DNA of 64,000 nucleotides from the NCBI RefSeq assembly GCF_024296925.1, contig NZ_CP101125.1, forward strand, positions 3,598,501-3,662,500. The letters run 5' to 3'. Made by a program: the position numbers and the translations under genes. Origin of the DNA: Pseudomonas nunensis. GTDB taxonomy: Bacteria > Pseudomonadota > Gammaproteobacteria > Pseudomonadales > Pseudomonadaceae. Below the pieces are notes generated by a model. That model searched no databases. It was not told the DNA's origin and worked only from the letters and a program-made list of their open reading frames with translations. Shown piece by piece: positions 8,131-17,027 of the stretch; within the stretch, counting starts at the first letter, position 1, and each line of letters starts with the position of its first letter.

Positions 8131-9183
8131 TCAACCCTCCATCGGCCAGGCTGGCTGCTGCTGGGTGATGCAATGCACCCCGCCGCCGCCATGGGCCAGA
8201 TGATTGATCCGCACCGGCACCACTTCGCGGCCCGGGAACGCTTGGGCCAACACTTCGGCCGCCGCGTGGTCGGCGTCGATACCGTAGGCCGGCATGATGA
8301 TCGCGCCGTTGGCGATGTAGAAGTTGGTGTAGGACGCACAGAACACTTCGGCTTCGGTGTCCACAGCATCGGTGGCTTCGTACAACTCGATCAGCTCGAA
8401 TTTGCGCCCCTGGGCATCGGTGGCCAGTTCGAGTGCACGGCGGTTTTCGCGAGCGACTTCGGCGTACACCGACTGCTTGTCGTGGGTCGCGTCCACCAGC
8501 AACACACCGGGGCGAGCGAAGGCGCAGACGCCATCGACGTGGCCGTCAGTCATGTCGCCAGTCACGTAATCCGGATCGCCCGGCAGCCAGATGGTTTTCT
8601 TCACGCCCAGCAAGCGGGTGAAGATTTCCTCCATCTCGGCTTTGCTGGTGTCCGGGTTGCGATTGGCGTTGAGCAACACCGACTCGGTGGTGATCAGCGT
8701 GCCTTCGCCGTCGACATGAATCGCCCCGCCTTCGTTGCTCAACGGTGTGCCGAAGCACGGCACGCCGAGGTGATTGAGTGCACGGCGCGCCAGACCTTCA
8801 TCCAGGTCGTGGGCCGACTTGCCGCCCCACGCATTGAAGCGCCAACTCACGCCGGCCAGTCCGTGTTGCGGATGGCAGACGAAGCTCGGGCCGGAGTCGC
8901 GGCACCAACTGTCATTCACCGGCAACGGAATCAATTCGATGTTGGGCCCGCACAGCGCTTTGGCACTGGCGATAGCCGAAGGATCGACGACCATTTTCAC
9001 CGGTTCGAAACGGGCAATCGCATTGGCCACGCGAGCGAAATCCTCTTGCACCTCCGACAAGGTCACGCGCCAACCCGATTCCCAGAGTGCCTGGTTATGC
9101 GGCCAGACCATCCAGGTCGCAGCGTGCTTCACCCACTCTGCCGGCATCATCCAGCCATTGCCTTGATTATTTTCTTGCTGCAT
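8131..9183 (-). CDS. aguA: Agmatine deiminase
   Basis: A cytoplasmic agmatine deiminase of about 350 residues (agmatine to N-carbamoylputrescine plus ammonia). Features seen: MMPAEWVKHAATWMVWPHN at the N-terminus, NDSWCRDSGPSFV, GEGTLITTESVLLNANRNP, TDGHVDGVCAF and the terminal GGGGVHCITQQQP with the catalytic Cys. The ATG at 9183 follows AAAGGTG; a GTG nine bases upstream is possible. First gene of the operon aguA-aguB-potF-like-second deiminase, divergent from a LysR-type regulator. Confidence 0.95.
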   Translation of the reverse strand: MQQENNQGNGWMMPAEWVKHAATWMVWPHNQALWESGWRVTLSEVQEDFARVANAIARFEPVKMVVDPSAIASAKALCGPNIELIPLPVNDSWCRDSGPSFVCHPQHGLAGVSWRFNAWGGKSAHDLDEGLARRALNHLGVPCFGTPLSNEGGAIHVDGEGTLITTESVLLNANRNPDTSKAEMEEIFTRLLGVKKTIWLPGDPDYVTGDMTDGHVDGVCAFARPGVLLVDATHDKQSVYAEVARENRRALELATDAQGRKFELIELYEATDAVDTEAEVFCASYTNFYIANGAIIMPAYGIDADHAAAEVLAQAFPGREVVPVRINHLAHGGGGVHCITQQQPAWPMEG

Positions 9184-9317
9184 GACAAACACCTTTTAGT
9201 TAAGTCATTGTGTTCAATGAAAACTGCCTCGATGGGCTTGGCATGCATGCTACGGCTGTAAAATCGGGCGAACAAACGATGGATTTAGTGGAAAACTGAT
9301 TAGAGGAACTTATCGAT

Positions 9318-10172
9318 ATGCTCAAGCACTGGCCCCCGCTCAGCACCCTTCGCGGCTTTGAAGCCGCCGCGCGACTGGGCAGTTTTCACAAGGCCGCCAC
9401 CGAGCTGAACCTGACCCAATCGGCGATCAGTCAGCAGATTCGCAGCCTTGAGGCCTACCTCGAACAACCGCTGTTTTTCCGCAGTGGGCGCAGCGTCAGC
9501 CTGACCGATGCCGGCCAGGATTTGCTCAGCACCACCCAGGCACTGCTGCAACAATTGGCCGTCGGTATTCGCCGCCTCGGGCAGTACCAGAAACCCAATC
9601 AACTGGTGCTCAACACCACGCCGGCGTTCACCCGTCACTGGTTGCTGCCGCGCCTGGGGGATTTTCGTCGCCAGCATCCAGAGGTCGATCTGTGGATCTA
9701 CAGCACCGACGAAGTCCCGGACATGACCACCCAGACCATCGACATCGCGGTGCGTGACGACATCAGTTCCCAGGCCGAGTGCAGCTTCAAAGTGCTGCAC
9801 ACCGATCGCCTCTACCCGGCCTGCCATCCGAGCGTGTTGGCGTTGCCGCAGGAGCAGCGCACCACCCTGCACGGCGAGCGGGAAATGGATTGGAGTCACT
9901 GGGCGGTGGAGGCTGGCGTCGATGTCGGCCAGCAGGATCAGGGGCTGAATTTTTCTGATCCCGGCCTGTTGCTTGATGCGGCGTGTACGGGACTGGGTAT
10001 CGCGCTGGTCAGCCAACTGTTGAGTTGTCAGGCCCGTGCCAATGGCTTGTTGCAACCCTTGGTGGAGCAAACCATTCGCGGCCCGAATTGGGCGCTGCTG
10101 ACCCATCGCGACAGTGAAAGCAATGCGCGGAGTTTCACTGAGTGGCTGCTGAGTCAGTTGGAGGCGGCATAA
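9318..10172 (+). CDS. LysR-family regulator (GcvA-type), likely of the agmatine operon
   Basis: A 284-residue LysR-type regulator with N-terminal winged HTH (LRGFEAAARLGSFHKAATELNLTQSAISQQIRSLE) and a LysR substrate-binding domain. The WPPLSTLRGFEAAARLGSF opening is typical of the GcvA subgroup. It is divergent from aguA over 134 bases, so it probably controls the aguA-aguB operon. Note that the well-studied P. aeruginosa aguBA regulator, AguR, is TetR-type, so control by this LysR is only a positional inference. Confidence 0.88.
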   Translation: MLKHWPPLSTLRGFEAAARLGSFHKAATELNLTQSAISQQIRSLEAYLEQPLFFRSGRSVSLTDAGQDLLSTTQALLQQLAVGIRRLGQYQKPNQLVLNTTPAFTRHWLLPRLGDFRRQHPEVDLWIYSTDEVPDMTTQTIDIAVRDDISSQAECSFKVLHTDRLYPACHPSVLALPQEQRTTLHGEREMDWSHWAVEAGVDVGQQDQGLNFSDPGLLLDAACTGLGIALVSQLLSCQARANGLLQPLVEQTIRGPNWALLTHRDSESNARSFTEWLLSQLEAA

Positions 10173-10319
10173 CGATTCAATTCATGCGGAATCCGGCAAC
10201 AGTGTTTGTCCTGTGCCCCGCTGTTTGGGGCAAACCCAAACACCTAGCATCGTCTCTACCCGGTGAGCAAACAGCTCCCCGAGGTAAACAACCAATCCTT
10301 GGACGAGACGGTGAACATC

Positions 10320-10577
10320 ATGAAACTTTCAAGTGCTGCAATTTTTCTGGCCCTTATCGGTATCGGCGCACCTGCCTTTGCAGACGACGCGACCAGCACC
10401 ACACCGGTAGAGAGTTATAGCTACGGCATGAAACTGGATATTCAAAAAGTCATTTCGATTTCAGATACCGCCGATACATGTGGCCCGGTGCCGACCCAGA
10501 TGACTTATGAAGACTCGAAAGGTCAACGGCACATCCTGCAGTATTCCGTGATGGGCACTGGCTGTTCGAACGGTTGA
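10320..10577 (+). CDS. DUF2790 small secreted protein
   Basis: An 85-residue exported protein with a Sec signal peptide (MKLSSAAIFLALIGIGAPAFA, cut after AFA). The mature domain matches the Pseudomonas DUF2790 family: YGMKLDIQKVISI, then Cys, MTYEDSKGQRH and VMGTGCSNG. Two cysteines (in DTCGPV and TGCSNG) probably form a disulphide. The ATG at 10320 is chosen because it opens the signal peptide. Function unknown in the family. A second member is at 42553-42807. Confidence 0.85.
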   Translation: MKLSSAAIFLALIGIGAPAFADDATSTTPVESYSYGMKLDIQKVISISDTADTCGPVPTQMTYEDSKGQRHILQYSVMGTGCSNG

Positions 10578-10631
10578 GCCCGGTGCAGAAGATGGAGGGT
10601 CGACACTCCATACCTGCGGCGCTAGCGACAA

Positions 10632-11567
10632 TTACTTGTTTGATGACCCGACGACTTTTGCATCTGCGGCCAACATGCCCGGAATGTAGTCTTTAAGAAA
10701 CTCCACCCATGTCCTTATCTTCGCGTCCACGAACTTGCGCGACGGGTAGATCGCAAACAGATTCAACTCTTCCAGATGGTAGTCCGGCAGCACGCGCACC
10801 AACTTGCCGCCCCGCAAGCCATCGACCGCCGAGGCAATCGGCTGAATCCCGATTCCCATCCCGCTGAGTATGGCAACCGTCATAGCGTCCGCCGTGTTGA
10901 CGTGAATGGGCGACTCGGGAATAGTCACCGTTACCCCGCCGTCCGGCCCCTCGAATGCCCAGTTTTCAACCGGCATTACCGTGTTCACAATCCGCAAGCA
11001 ATCATGTGAGACCAACGCATCCGGCAACTCGGGGGTTCCGCGCTTCTTCAGGTACGCGGGCGACGCGCACAGAATGCTGAACGTGATGCCGAGCCGCTGG
11101 GCGACGAAACCTGAGTCGGGCAGATCCCGAGCCAGGACAATCGACATGTCATAGCCCTCCTCCAGCAAATCCGGCAGCCGATTGGTCAGGGTCAGATCGA
11201 ACATGACCGAGGGATGCGTCTCCCGGTATTTGGCGATGGCGTCGATCACGTAATGATTGCCGATGGCGGCCATCGCATGAATCTTCAGCCGGCCCACTGG
11301 CATAACCTGGGCGGTGCCCGCCTCTTCGTCGGCCTCGCGCACCTCGTCCACAATTTTCTCGCAGCGTTGTAGATAACGATGGCCAGCTTCGGTCAGGGCC
11401 AGGCGTCGGGTGGTGCGGTTGATCAGGCGTGTTTGCAGCCGAGCTTCCAGACTGGACACCGCTTTGGACACGTTGGTCGTGGTGGTGTCCAGCAGGTCGG
11501 CCGCCGCCGTGAAGCTGCCGCTTTGCGCGACGGCGATGAAAACCCGCATGGTTTGGAAAACGTCCAT
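10632..11567 (-). CDS. LysR-family transcriptional regulator
   Basis: A 311-residue LysR regulator of the DhcR/PgrR-like group starting MDVFQTMRVFIAVAQSGSF, with HTH residues through TTTTNVSKAVSSLEARL and a C-terminal effector domain (MPVGRLKIHAMAAIGNHYVIDA). It is not obviously paired with a target: upstream is a REP element and a degraded aldo/keto reductase, downstream a converging DUF2790 gene. Its target is therefore unknown. Confidence 0.88.
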   Translation of the reverse strand: MDVFQTMRVFIAVAQSGSFTAAADLLDTTTTNVSKAVSSLEARLQTRLINRTTRRLALTEAGHRYLQRCEKIVDEVREADEEAGTAQVMPVGRLKIHAMAAIGNHYVIDAIAKYRETHPSVMFDLTLTNRLPDLLEEGYDMSIVLARDLPDSGFVAQRLGITFSILCASPAYLKKRGTPELPDALVSHDCLRIVNTVMPVENWAFEGPDGGVTVTIPESPIHVNTADAMTVAILSGMGIGIQPIASAVDGLRGGKLVRVLPDYHLEELNLFAIYPSRKFVDAKIRTWVEFLKDYIPGMLAADAKVVGSSNK

Positions 11568-11608
11568 CGATTCGCCTCAACGGTATGGCCAAAATAAGAG
11601 TGATTTAT

Positions 11609-11699
11609 TGTGGGAGCGGGCTTGCTCGCGAAGTCGGTGTGTCAGGCAACATCTTTGTTGACTGGTACGCCGCCTTCGCGAGCAAGCCCGCTCCCACAG
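11609..11699. repeat. REP pair (REPIN-like inverted repeat)
   Basis: Two inverted copies of a REP element, TGTGGGAGCGGGCTTGCTCG and its reverse complement, separated by about 45 bases that contain GGTGTGTCAGG. The same layout recurs at 23855, 30986, 44250, 44911, 59908 and 63626. It sits between a LysR gene and the end of the aldo/keto reductase gene. Confidence 0.92.
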
Positions 11700-11722
11700 G
11701 TTTTTCGCCAGGCAGACCGGGT

Positions 11723-12684
11723 TTACTCGGGTTTCTTACGCGGAATAAACCCAGGCACTCCAGTCTCCACCACTGAGTTGAAGCGCACCCGGGTGGTAAT
11801 GTCTTCCTTGATCTCACGCATGGCCCTTTGCGGCAAGGTCTCGATATTGATGTTTTCCTGGATATGGCTCGGTGTCGCCGACGTGGTCAGGAACGCCACG
11901 CCACGCCACGCTGCACTGCCCAGGCCAACGCCACTTGCGCCGGGGTCTTTTGCAGGCGCTTGGCGATGCCGGTGATCACCGTATCCTCCAGGACGTTCGG
12001 CTCCATGCCGTGGCCCAGTGGCGCAAACGCCAGGACGATGATGCCGTGTTGCTGACAAAACTCCAGCAGTTCCCATTCCGGCAGATACGGATGGGATTCC
12101 ACCTGCACCACCGCAGGCTTGATCCGTGCCACCGCCACGATCTCTTTCAAAGCCTCCAGCGTAATATCCGACAAGCCGATGGACCTGCACCGCCCTTCAT
12201 CCACCAGGCGCTCAAGCGCGCGCCAGGTCTCAAGCAACGTCACGCCCGAATCGTAGATCACATGCCCGAACGCATCCCGCGGATCCTGGTTATCACCCGG
12301 CTGAAAGGCAAACGGCGTATGGATCAGGTAGCAATCAATGTAGTCAACTTGCAGGCGCCGGCAACTGGCCTCGAATGCAGGTTCGACCCGCTCGGGACGG
12401 TGGTTGGTGTTCCACAGTTTCGTGGTGATGAACAAATCCTCGCGTCGGATCGTGCCCGCCTCCAGCGCGTCCTTTATTGCAACGCCGACCTGGTCTTCAT
12501 TGCGATACCGTTCCGCACAATCGAAATGGCGAAACCCGGCGTCCAGCGCATGCTTGACCGCTTGCGTGGTGACGCTCAGATCGCGAAACAGCGTGCCAAA
12601 CCCTACGGCCGGCATTTCAACCGACCCGTGATTAAGCGCGAACCGGGTATCGCGAAGTCCATCGTGAAACGCTTCGTATGACAT
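11723..12684 (-). pseudogene. Aldo/keto reductase, frameshifted by a 5-bp repeat expansion
   Basis: An NAD(P)H-dependent aldo/keto reductase: GFRHFDCAERYRNEDQVG, LFITTKLWNTNH, YIDCYLIHTP and AWAVQRGVA are clear family motifs, including the catalytic Asp, Tyr and Lys. The frame that starts at 12684 stops near 11887 after about 265 residues. The missing C-terminus continues in another frame (FLTTSATPSHIQENINIETL to the TAA at 11723). Removing one copy of a triplicated 5-bp unit at 11895-11909 restores a 318-residue protein exactly. The gene is the fourth of the efflux operon, 32 bases after the outer membrane factor. It may be a true pseudogene, a reversible slip, or a sequencing error. Confidence 0.85.
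11895..11909. repeat. Three tandem copies of a 5-bp unit (GCCAC) inside the AKR gene
   Basis: Plus-strand GCCAC repeated three times, followed by a partial fourth (GC). On the coding strand this is GTGGC three times, in the codons for RGVA. Two copies would keep the reading frame; three shift it. Confidence 0.9.
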
Positions 12685-12715
12685 GTCGTTACTCCACAAC
12701 TTGGGGCCGCAGCCG

Positions 12716-14182
12716 TTATTGATACGTATGTTTCGGTGCTTCGCGAGACGCGACTTTCTGCTCGAACACGCCGACGGAGTTGCCGCCGAGTGCCACGTAC
12801 AACCGCACCGTGTCGAGGTACTGCGCCGTCTTCACGCGGATTTGCCCCAACAGCGCCTGCTCATAGGCACGCTCTGCTTCCAGCACTTGCAGGATGCTGT
12901 TCTCGCCTTGGGCGTAGGCTTGCTGGTTCAAGCGAAAACTCGTGTCGGCGGCGCGCAACGCGTCTTCCTGGGCGAGGTTTTGCTCGGCGTCATGGTTGAT
13001 CGCTTGCAGGGTGTCCGCGACCTGGCCGAACGACTGGATAACAGTTTGCTGGTAACCGGCGAGAGACGCCTGGTAACCATCGACGGCAGCCTGACGTTCA
13101 GCCTTGAGCGTTCCGCCATTGAAAATCGGCGCCGTCAGCCCTGCAGCAAAACCCCACAGCGCCGCGCCGCCATTGCCGGACGCCGCTTGCGCCAGTGAGG
13201 CCGAAAGCTCGACATGCGGATAGAGGTTGGCGGTGGCGACACCTACCGCCGCGCTGGCCATGTGCAGTTCGGCCTCGGCCTGCAGGACATCCGGCCGGTT
13301 GCGGGCCATCTCCGAAGGCAAACTGACCGGCACGTTGGACGGCAAGGCAAATTCGGCCAGTTCGAACTCAGGCGCGATCCAGTCAGCCGGGCCTTTGCCC
13401 GTCAGGATCGACAACGCATGACGAGCCGAATCGCGCTGCTGTGCGAGGGGCGGCAACAGCGTGCGATCCTGGGCCAGACGGGTCTCGGCCAGTGACACGT
13501 CAATCTGGGTGGTGGCGCCATTGGCATGCGCCGCGCGGACCAGTTCGAGGTTTTTGGCGTCATTGGCCAGCAACTTTTCGACAGCCTTCATCTGCGCGTT
13601 GGCGGACGCCAGCAACAACGCCTGACTGGTGACATCACCGGTCAAGGTCAGGTACGCCGCTTCGTAGCGATGCTTTTGCAACTGGGTAAACGCTTGCTGT
13701 TGTTCGACCAGACGCTTGTTGCCGCCGAATGCATCCAGATCAAAGCCAACTCGCGGCCCGATTGCGTAGAAGTTCGAAACGCTTGGCTCAGGGCCGTTAT
13801 GGGTGCGTTGACGACCCGCCTGAGCGCCGAAATCGACCTGCGGATAAAGCGCCCCTTCCGCCGCCGCGACCGAGGACGCTGCTTGCCGAATCGTTGCATC
13901 CGCCGCTACGAGATCAAGGTTGCCATCGATGGCGCGGCGCACCAGCGTGTCGAGCTTTGGCGACCGAAAAGCAGTCCACCAATCACCGTTGATGTTCTTG
14001 CCGTAGCTGATGTTTTGAGCGAGTTGCTGTTCAGCCTGTTGGTCATAGTGTTGCGACTCGCCGGCCTCAGGGGTTTTAAAGTCCGGGCCGACGGTGCAGG
14101 CGGACAGGAACACCATGAACGACATCGCACCGACCACTCTCGGGAGTTGATGTCTGTTGATGAAAAGCGCAGGGGATTTCAT
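12716..14182 (-). CDS. Efflux outer membrane factor lipoprotein (NodT/OprM-type)
   Basis: A 488-residue TolC-like outer membrane channel. The N-terminus is a lipoprotein signal with lipobox LSAC followed by TVGPDFKTP, the NodT-family start. Two OEP repeats follow, with the usual long helices (NRPDVLQAEAELHMASAAVGVATANLYP is the diagnostic stretch). It forms the outer membrane exit for the EmrA-like and EmrB-like proteins encoded just upstream. ATG 14182 chosen because GGAG lies 8-9 bases upstream; a GTG at 14191 overlaps that ribosome site. Confidence 0.93.
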   Translation of the reverse strand: MKSPALFINRHQLPRVVGAMSFMVFLSACTVGPDFKTPEAGESQHYDQQAEQQLAQNISYGKNINGDWWTAFRSPKLDTLVRRAIDGNLDLVAADATIRQAASSVAAAEGALYPQVDFGAQAGRQRTHNGPEPSVSNFYAIGPRVGFDLDAFGGNKRLVEQQQAFTQLQKHRYEAAYLTLTGDVTSQALLLASANAQMKAVEKLLANDAKNLELVRAAHANGATTQIDVSLAETRLAQDRTLLPPLAQQRDSARHALSILTGKGPADWIAPEFELAEFALPSNVPVSLPSEMARNRPDVLQAEAELHMASAAVGVATANLYPHVELSASLAQAASGNGGAALWGFAAGLTAPIFNGGTLKAERQAAVDGYQASLAGYQQTVIQSFGQVADTLQAINHDAEQNLAQEDALRAADTSFRLNQQAYAQGENSILQVLEAERAYEQALLGQIRVKTAQYLDTVRLYVALGGNSVGVFEQKVASREAPKHTYQ

Positions 14183-14202
14183 TGGGCACACTCCACGACA
14201 AA

Positions 14203-15675
14203 TTAGTTGGTCGGAACGGGTTTACGAAGAAAGACAACCAGTGGGCTCACCACCAGCATCGCCACCATCAAAATCTTGAATTGGTCGACCACCGCGATAA
14301 AAGCCGCCTGCCCGGTGATCATTTCGTTGAGTCCCGCCAGCGCTTGCAGGGACGGCATCTCGGCGCGATACGGCGTTATGTTGCTGACCAGCGCCAGGTG
14401 CATCGCGTGGGTGTTGTTGAAGAAAAACAGCTGCACAATCGCCACGCCCAAGGTGCTGCCGTAGACCCGTGACAGATTGAATAGCCCCGTGCCTTCCGGG
14501 CGCAGCGCCGGGTCGAGGGTGCTGAACGCAACCTTGGTCAGCGCCGGCATCAAGATGCCGATACCGATCCCCTGAACAGCGCCCGCAACCGCCACTGGCG
14601 TCCAGTCCATCAACGGCGAATAGCCGAGCATCATCCAGTTGGCATAAATCACCAGGGCCACCCCCGCTGCGACAAACAACCGACGGTCAAAACGCTCGGG
14701 AACCTGGCCCATCAGCAGGAACGCGCCAACCAGTCCGATGCCGCGCGGGATCGTCAGCGAACCGGTGGTGTCAGGCGGGTAGCCGAGAATCTCGTCGAGC
14801 ATTGGCGAGGTCAGGGCCATGGTCGACAACAGCACGAAACCGACGGCGAAAAAGATCACGGTCGACAACACGAAGTTGCGGTCGTCGAACAAACGCTTGT
14901 TGAGGAAATGCACCTTGGCGGTGAACACATGCACAAGGAACAAGTAGAAGCCCAGCGCAGCTCCCAGCGCCTCCAGCCAGATTTCGGTCGAGGCGAACCA
15001 GTCCAGGCGCTCACCGCGATCGAGCAACAACTGTAGGCTGATCAACCCCAGCGTGAAGGTGCCGAAGCCGAAAAAGTCGAACGTCGGGCGCTTCTCGGCC
15101 TTCTTCTCGATGAGCAACAACGCCATCGCCAGGAAGACAAACGCCGACACCGGCAGGCTGATGTAGAAGATCGGGCGCCAGCCGAAATGCTCGCCGATCC
15201 AGCCGCCGATGCTCGGGCCGCTGACGATGCCAATGAGCACGATGGCCGTCCACGTCGCGCCAAATTTGGCGCGCTTGGGCAGTGGCAACGTCTCCATGGC
15301 AATCGCCATCGACAGCGGCGCCAGCACACCACTCGCCAGTCCTTGAACAATCCGTGCGCCGATGAATTCCAGCGAAGTTGTCGCCTGCGTCACCAGCAGC
15401 AGGCCAAGGACGAAACACGCCAGCGCGATCTGGTAAACCCGTTTCAAGCCGTAACGCCCGGCGAGCCACTGCGCAATCGGCAACGTGATCGCGCTCGCCG
15501 CGAGGTACGAAGTGAAGATCCAGCCTGCCTGATCATCGGTCATCGACAGGCTGCCCTGAATCAAGCGCAGTACAGCATTGGGTAATGGCAGGTTCGCCGA
15601 CTGCATGTAGGTTGCGAGCAGTGCGGCGAACCTTAATGCCCCCGCACCTTTAGGCCCGGCAAGATGGGTGTTCAT
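14203..15675 (-). CDS. DHA2-family MFS drug efflux transporter (EmrB/QacA-like)
   Basis: A membrane transporter of about 490 residues with 14 predicted transmembrane segments. Seen are the motif-A-like loop WLAGRYGLKRVY, the motif-C region VLIGIVSGPSIGGWIGEHFGW and the DHA2 layout of EmrB. Start at 15675 shares one base with the stop of the EmrA-like gene (TGATG), implying translational coupling. Together with that fusion protein and the outer membrane factor it should expel hydrophobic or aromatic compounds across both membranes by proton antiport. Confidence 0.93.
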   Translation of the reverse strand: MNTHLAGPKGAGALRFAALLATYMQSANLPLPNAVLRLIQGSLSMTDDQAGWIFTSYLAASAITLPIAQWLAGRYGLKRVYQIALACFVLGLLLVTQATTSLEFIGARIVQGLASGVLAPLSMAIAMETLPLPKRAKFGATWTAIVLIGIVSGPSIGGWIGEHFGWRPIFYISLPVSAFVFLAMALLLIEKKAEKRPTFDFFGFGTFTLGLISLQLLLDRGERLDWFASTEIWLEALGAALGFYLFLVHVFTAKVHFLNKRLFDDRNFVLSTVIFFAVGFVLLSTMALTSPMLDEILGYPPDTTGSLTIPRGIGLVGAFLLMGQVPERFDRRLFVAAGVALVIYANWMMLGYSPLMDWTPVAVAGAVQGIGIGILMPALTKVAFSTLDPALRPEGTGLFNLSRVYGSTLGVAIVQLFFFNNTHAMHLALVSNITPYRAEMPSLQALAGLNEMITGQAAFIAVVDQFKILMVAMLVVSPLVVFLRKPVPTN

Positions 15676-16802
15676 CAGAAGGCTCCTGCGGTCAGCAGCG
15701 TTTTGAACGGACGCCACCATGGCGAGCGGAAACCGGTATCGACCTTGACCGTGGCGCTGGTGCCGGAGAACAACGGCAGCGCCGGATTGGCCTCATCGAG
15801 CTCAAGACGAACCGGCACCCGCTGGACCACCTTGACCCAGTTGCCAGTGGCATTTTCCGGCGGCAACAGGGCGAAATCCGCGCCGGCACCCGGGCTCATG
15901 CTGGTGACGTGAGCCTTGAAAACGTGATCAGGGTAGGTGTCGATGCTGATAGTGGCTTCCTGGCCGGGGCGCATATGAGTGACGTCGGTCTCACGGAAGT
16001 TGGCTTCGATCCAGACCTCACGATCAGACAGCAGCGCAAAGGCTGGCGCGCCGTTGTTGACGTAGTTGCCCACCTGCAAATCATCGACCTTGGCGACGAT
16101 GCCATCGTCCGGCGCATACACCGTCGCGTACGACAGGTAGAGCTGCGCTTCGTCGAGCTGGGCCTTGGCCTCATGCACCGTCGGGTGGTTGTCGGCGTCG
16201 ATGTCGGGGTCGCCGTTCAAGGCAACCACGGTGCTGGCGATCTGTTGTTCGATCGACGCGATCCGCTGACGGGAAACCTTGAGGTCGGTGTCTGCGCGCT
16301 CATAAATAGCCCGGGAGACGAACTCGGTCGCCACCAGCGCTTTCTTGCGGGCAAATTCCTTTTGATCGAAACCGGCCGATTCTTTGGCCGATTGCAGTTC
16401 GGCCTGTTGCTGGCGGTAACTGGCCTTGAGGCCATCGATGCGCAGCCGGGCGACGCTCAATTGTGCTTGCGCTCGATCAACCGCGATCTGCAACGGTTTC
16501 GGGTCGATGCGAAACAGCACCTGGCCCTTGTGAACCGGCTGGTTGTCCTCGACTGCGATCTCGACGACTTGCCCGGAAATCCGCGCATTGATCGAAGCTT
16601 TGGCCACCCGGGCGTAGGCATTATCAGTGGTGATGAAGGGTTCGCCGGCCACGTAGTGCGCATACCCGACGGCTGCGAAAAGTACCGGAAAACCAATCAT
16701 CAGAAACGGCCGCAGTTTCTCTCTGAGCGGCTTCTTGATGGGCAGGTCCGGGCCTGGATGCTCGATGGCCTGTGTTGCTGAGATGTCGAACTGTTTAGTC
16801 AT
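15675..16802 (-). CDS. EmrA/HlyD-type membrane fusion protein
   Basis: A 375-residue periplasmic adaptor with one N-terminal transmembrane helix (FLMIGFPVLFAAVGYAHYVA), a barrel-sandwich domain (INARISGQVVEIAVEDNQPV) and a long coiled-coil hairpin. It links the MFS pump to the outer membrane channel. ATG 16802 has AGGTG at good spacing; a GTG at 16814 is less likely. First gene of the operon, divergent from a TetR repressor. The 213-base intergenic region is AT-richer than its surroundings and should carry the TetR operator, though I could not fix a convincing palindrome. Confidence 0.93.
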   Translation of the reverse strand: MTKQFDISATQAIEHPGPDLPIKKPLREKLRPFLMIGFPVLFAAVGYAHYVAGEPFITTDNAYARVAKASINARISGQVVEIAVEDNQPVHKGQVLFRIDPKPLQIAVDRAQAQLSVARLRIDGLKASYRQQQAELQSAKESAGFDQKEFARKKALVATEFVSRAIYERADTDLKVSRQRIASIEQQIASTVVALNGDPDIDADNHPTVHEAKAQLDEAQLYLSYATVYAPDDGIVAKVDDLQVGNYVNNGAPAFALLSDREVWIEANFRETDVTHMRPGQEATISIDTYPDHVFKAHVTSMSPGAGADFALLPPENATGNWVKVVQRVPVRLELDEANPALPLFSGTSATVKVDTGFRSPWWRPFKTLLTAGAF

Positions 16803-17027
16803 GATCGAATGCACCTATAACCGGGGAATTGGGGATAGCACCCATAAAAAACAGCCATTCCGTGTGCGGTCTGGAGGATCGCTCCACCGCACTTGTTTCG
16901 TCGCCGCAACACCCAGTTCGAGCTCCGCTACAACAAACCTGAAGCCAAGGAATTTTTGGTTCCTTATTTTTGTGCGATGATGTAAGAATATAGACGTACC
17001 CACCTTCCATCAAGAGTTTTATACGAC

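Noticed and set aside
8068..9261. Plus-strand open frame of 397 codons over aguA
   Set aside because: Antisense shadow of aguA, which has all the agmatine deiminase motifs.
11599..11722. Small ORFs within REP pairs (also at 23858, 30859, 63505)
   Set aside because: They come from the palindromic repeat itself and recur with the same peptide; none has a ribosome site or context.
16815..17027. TetR operator in the efflux/TetR intergenic region
   Set aside because: The position is right, but I found no convincing palindrome, so no operator was annotated.
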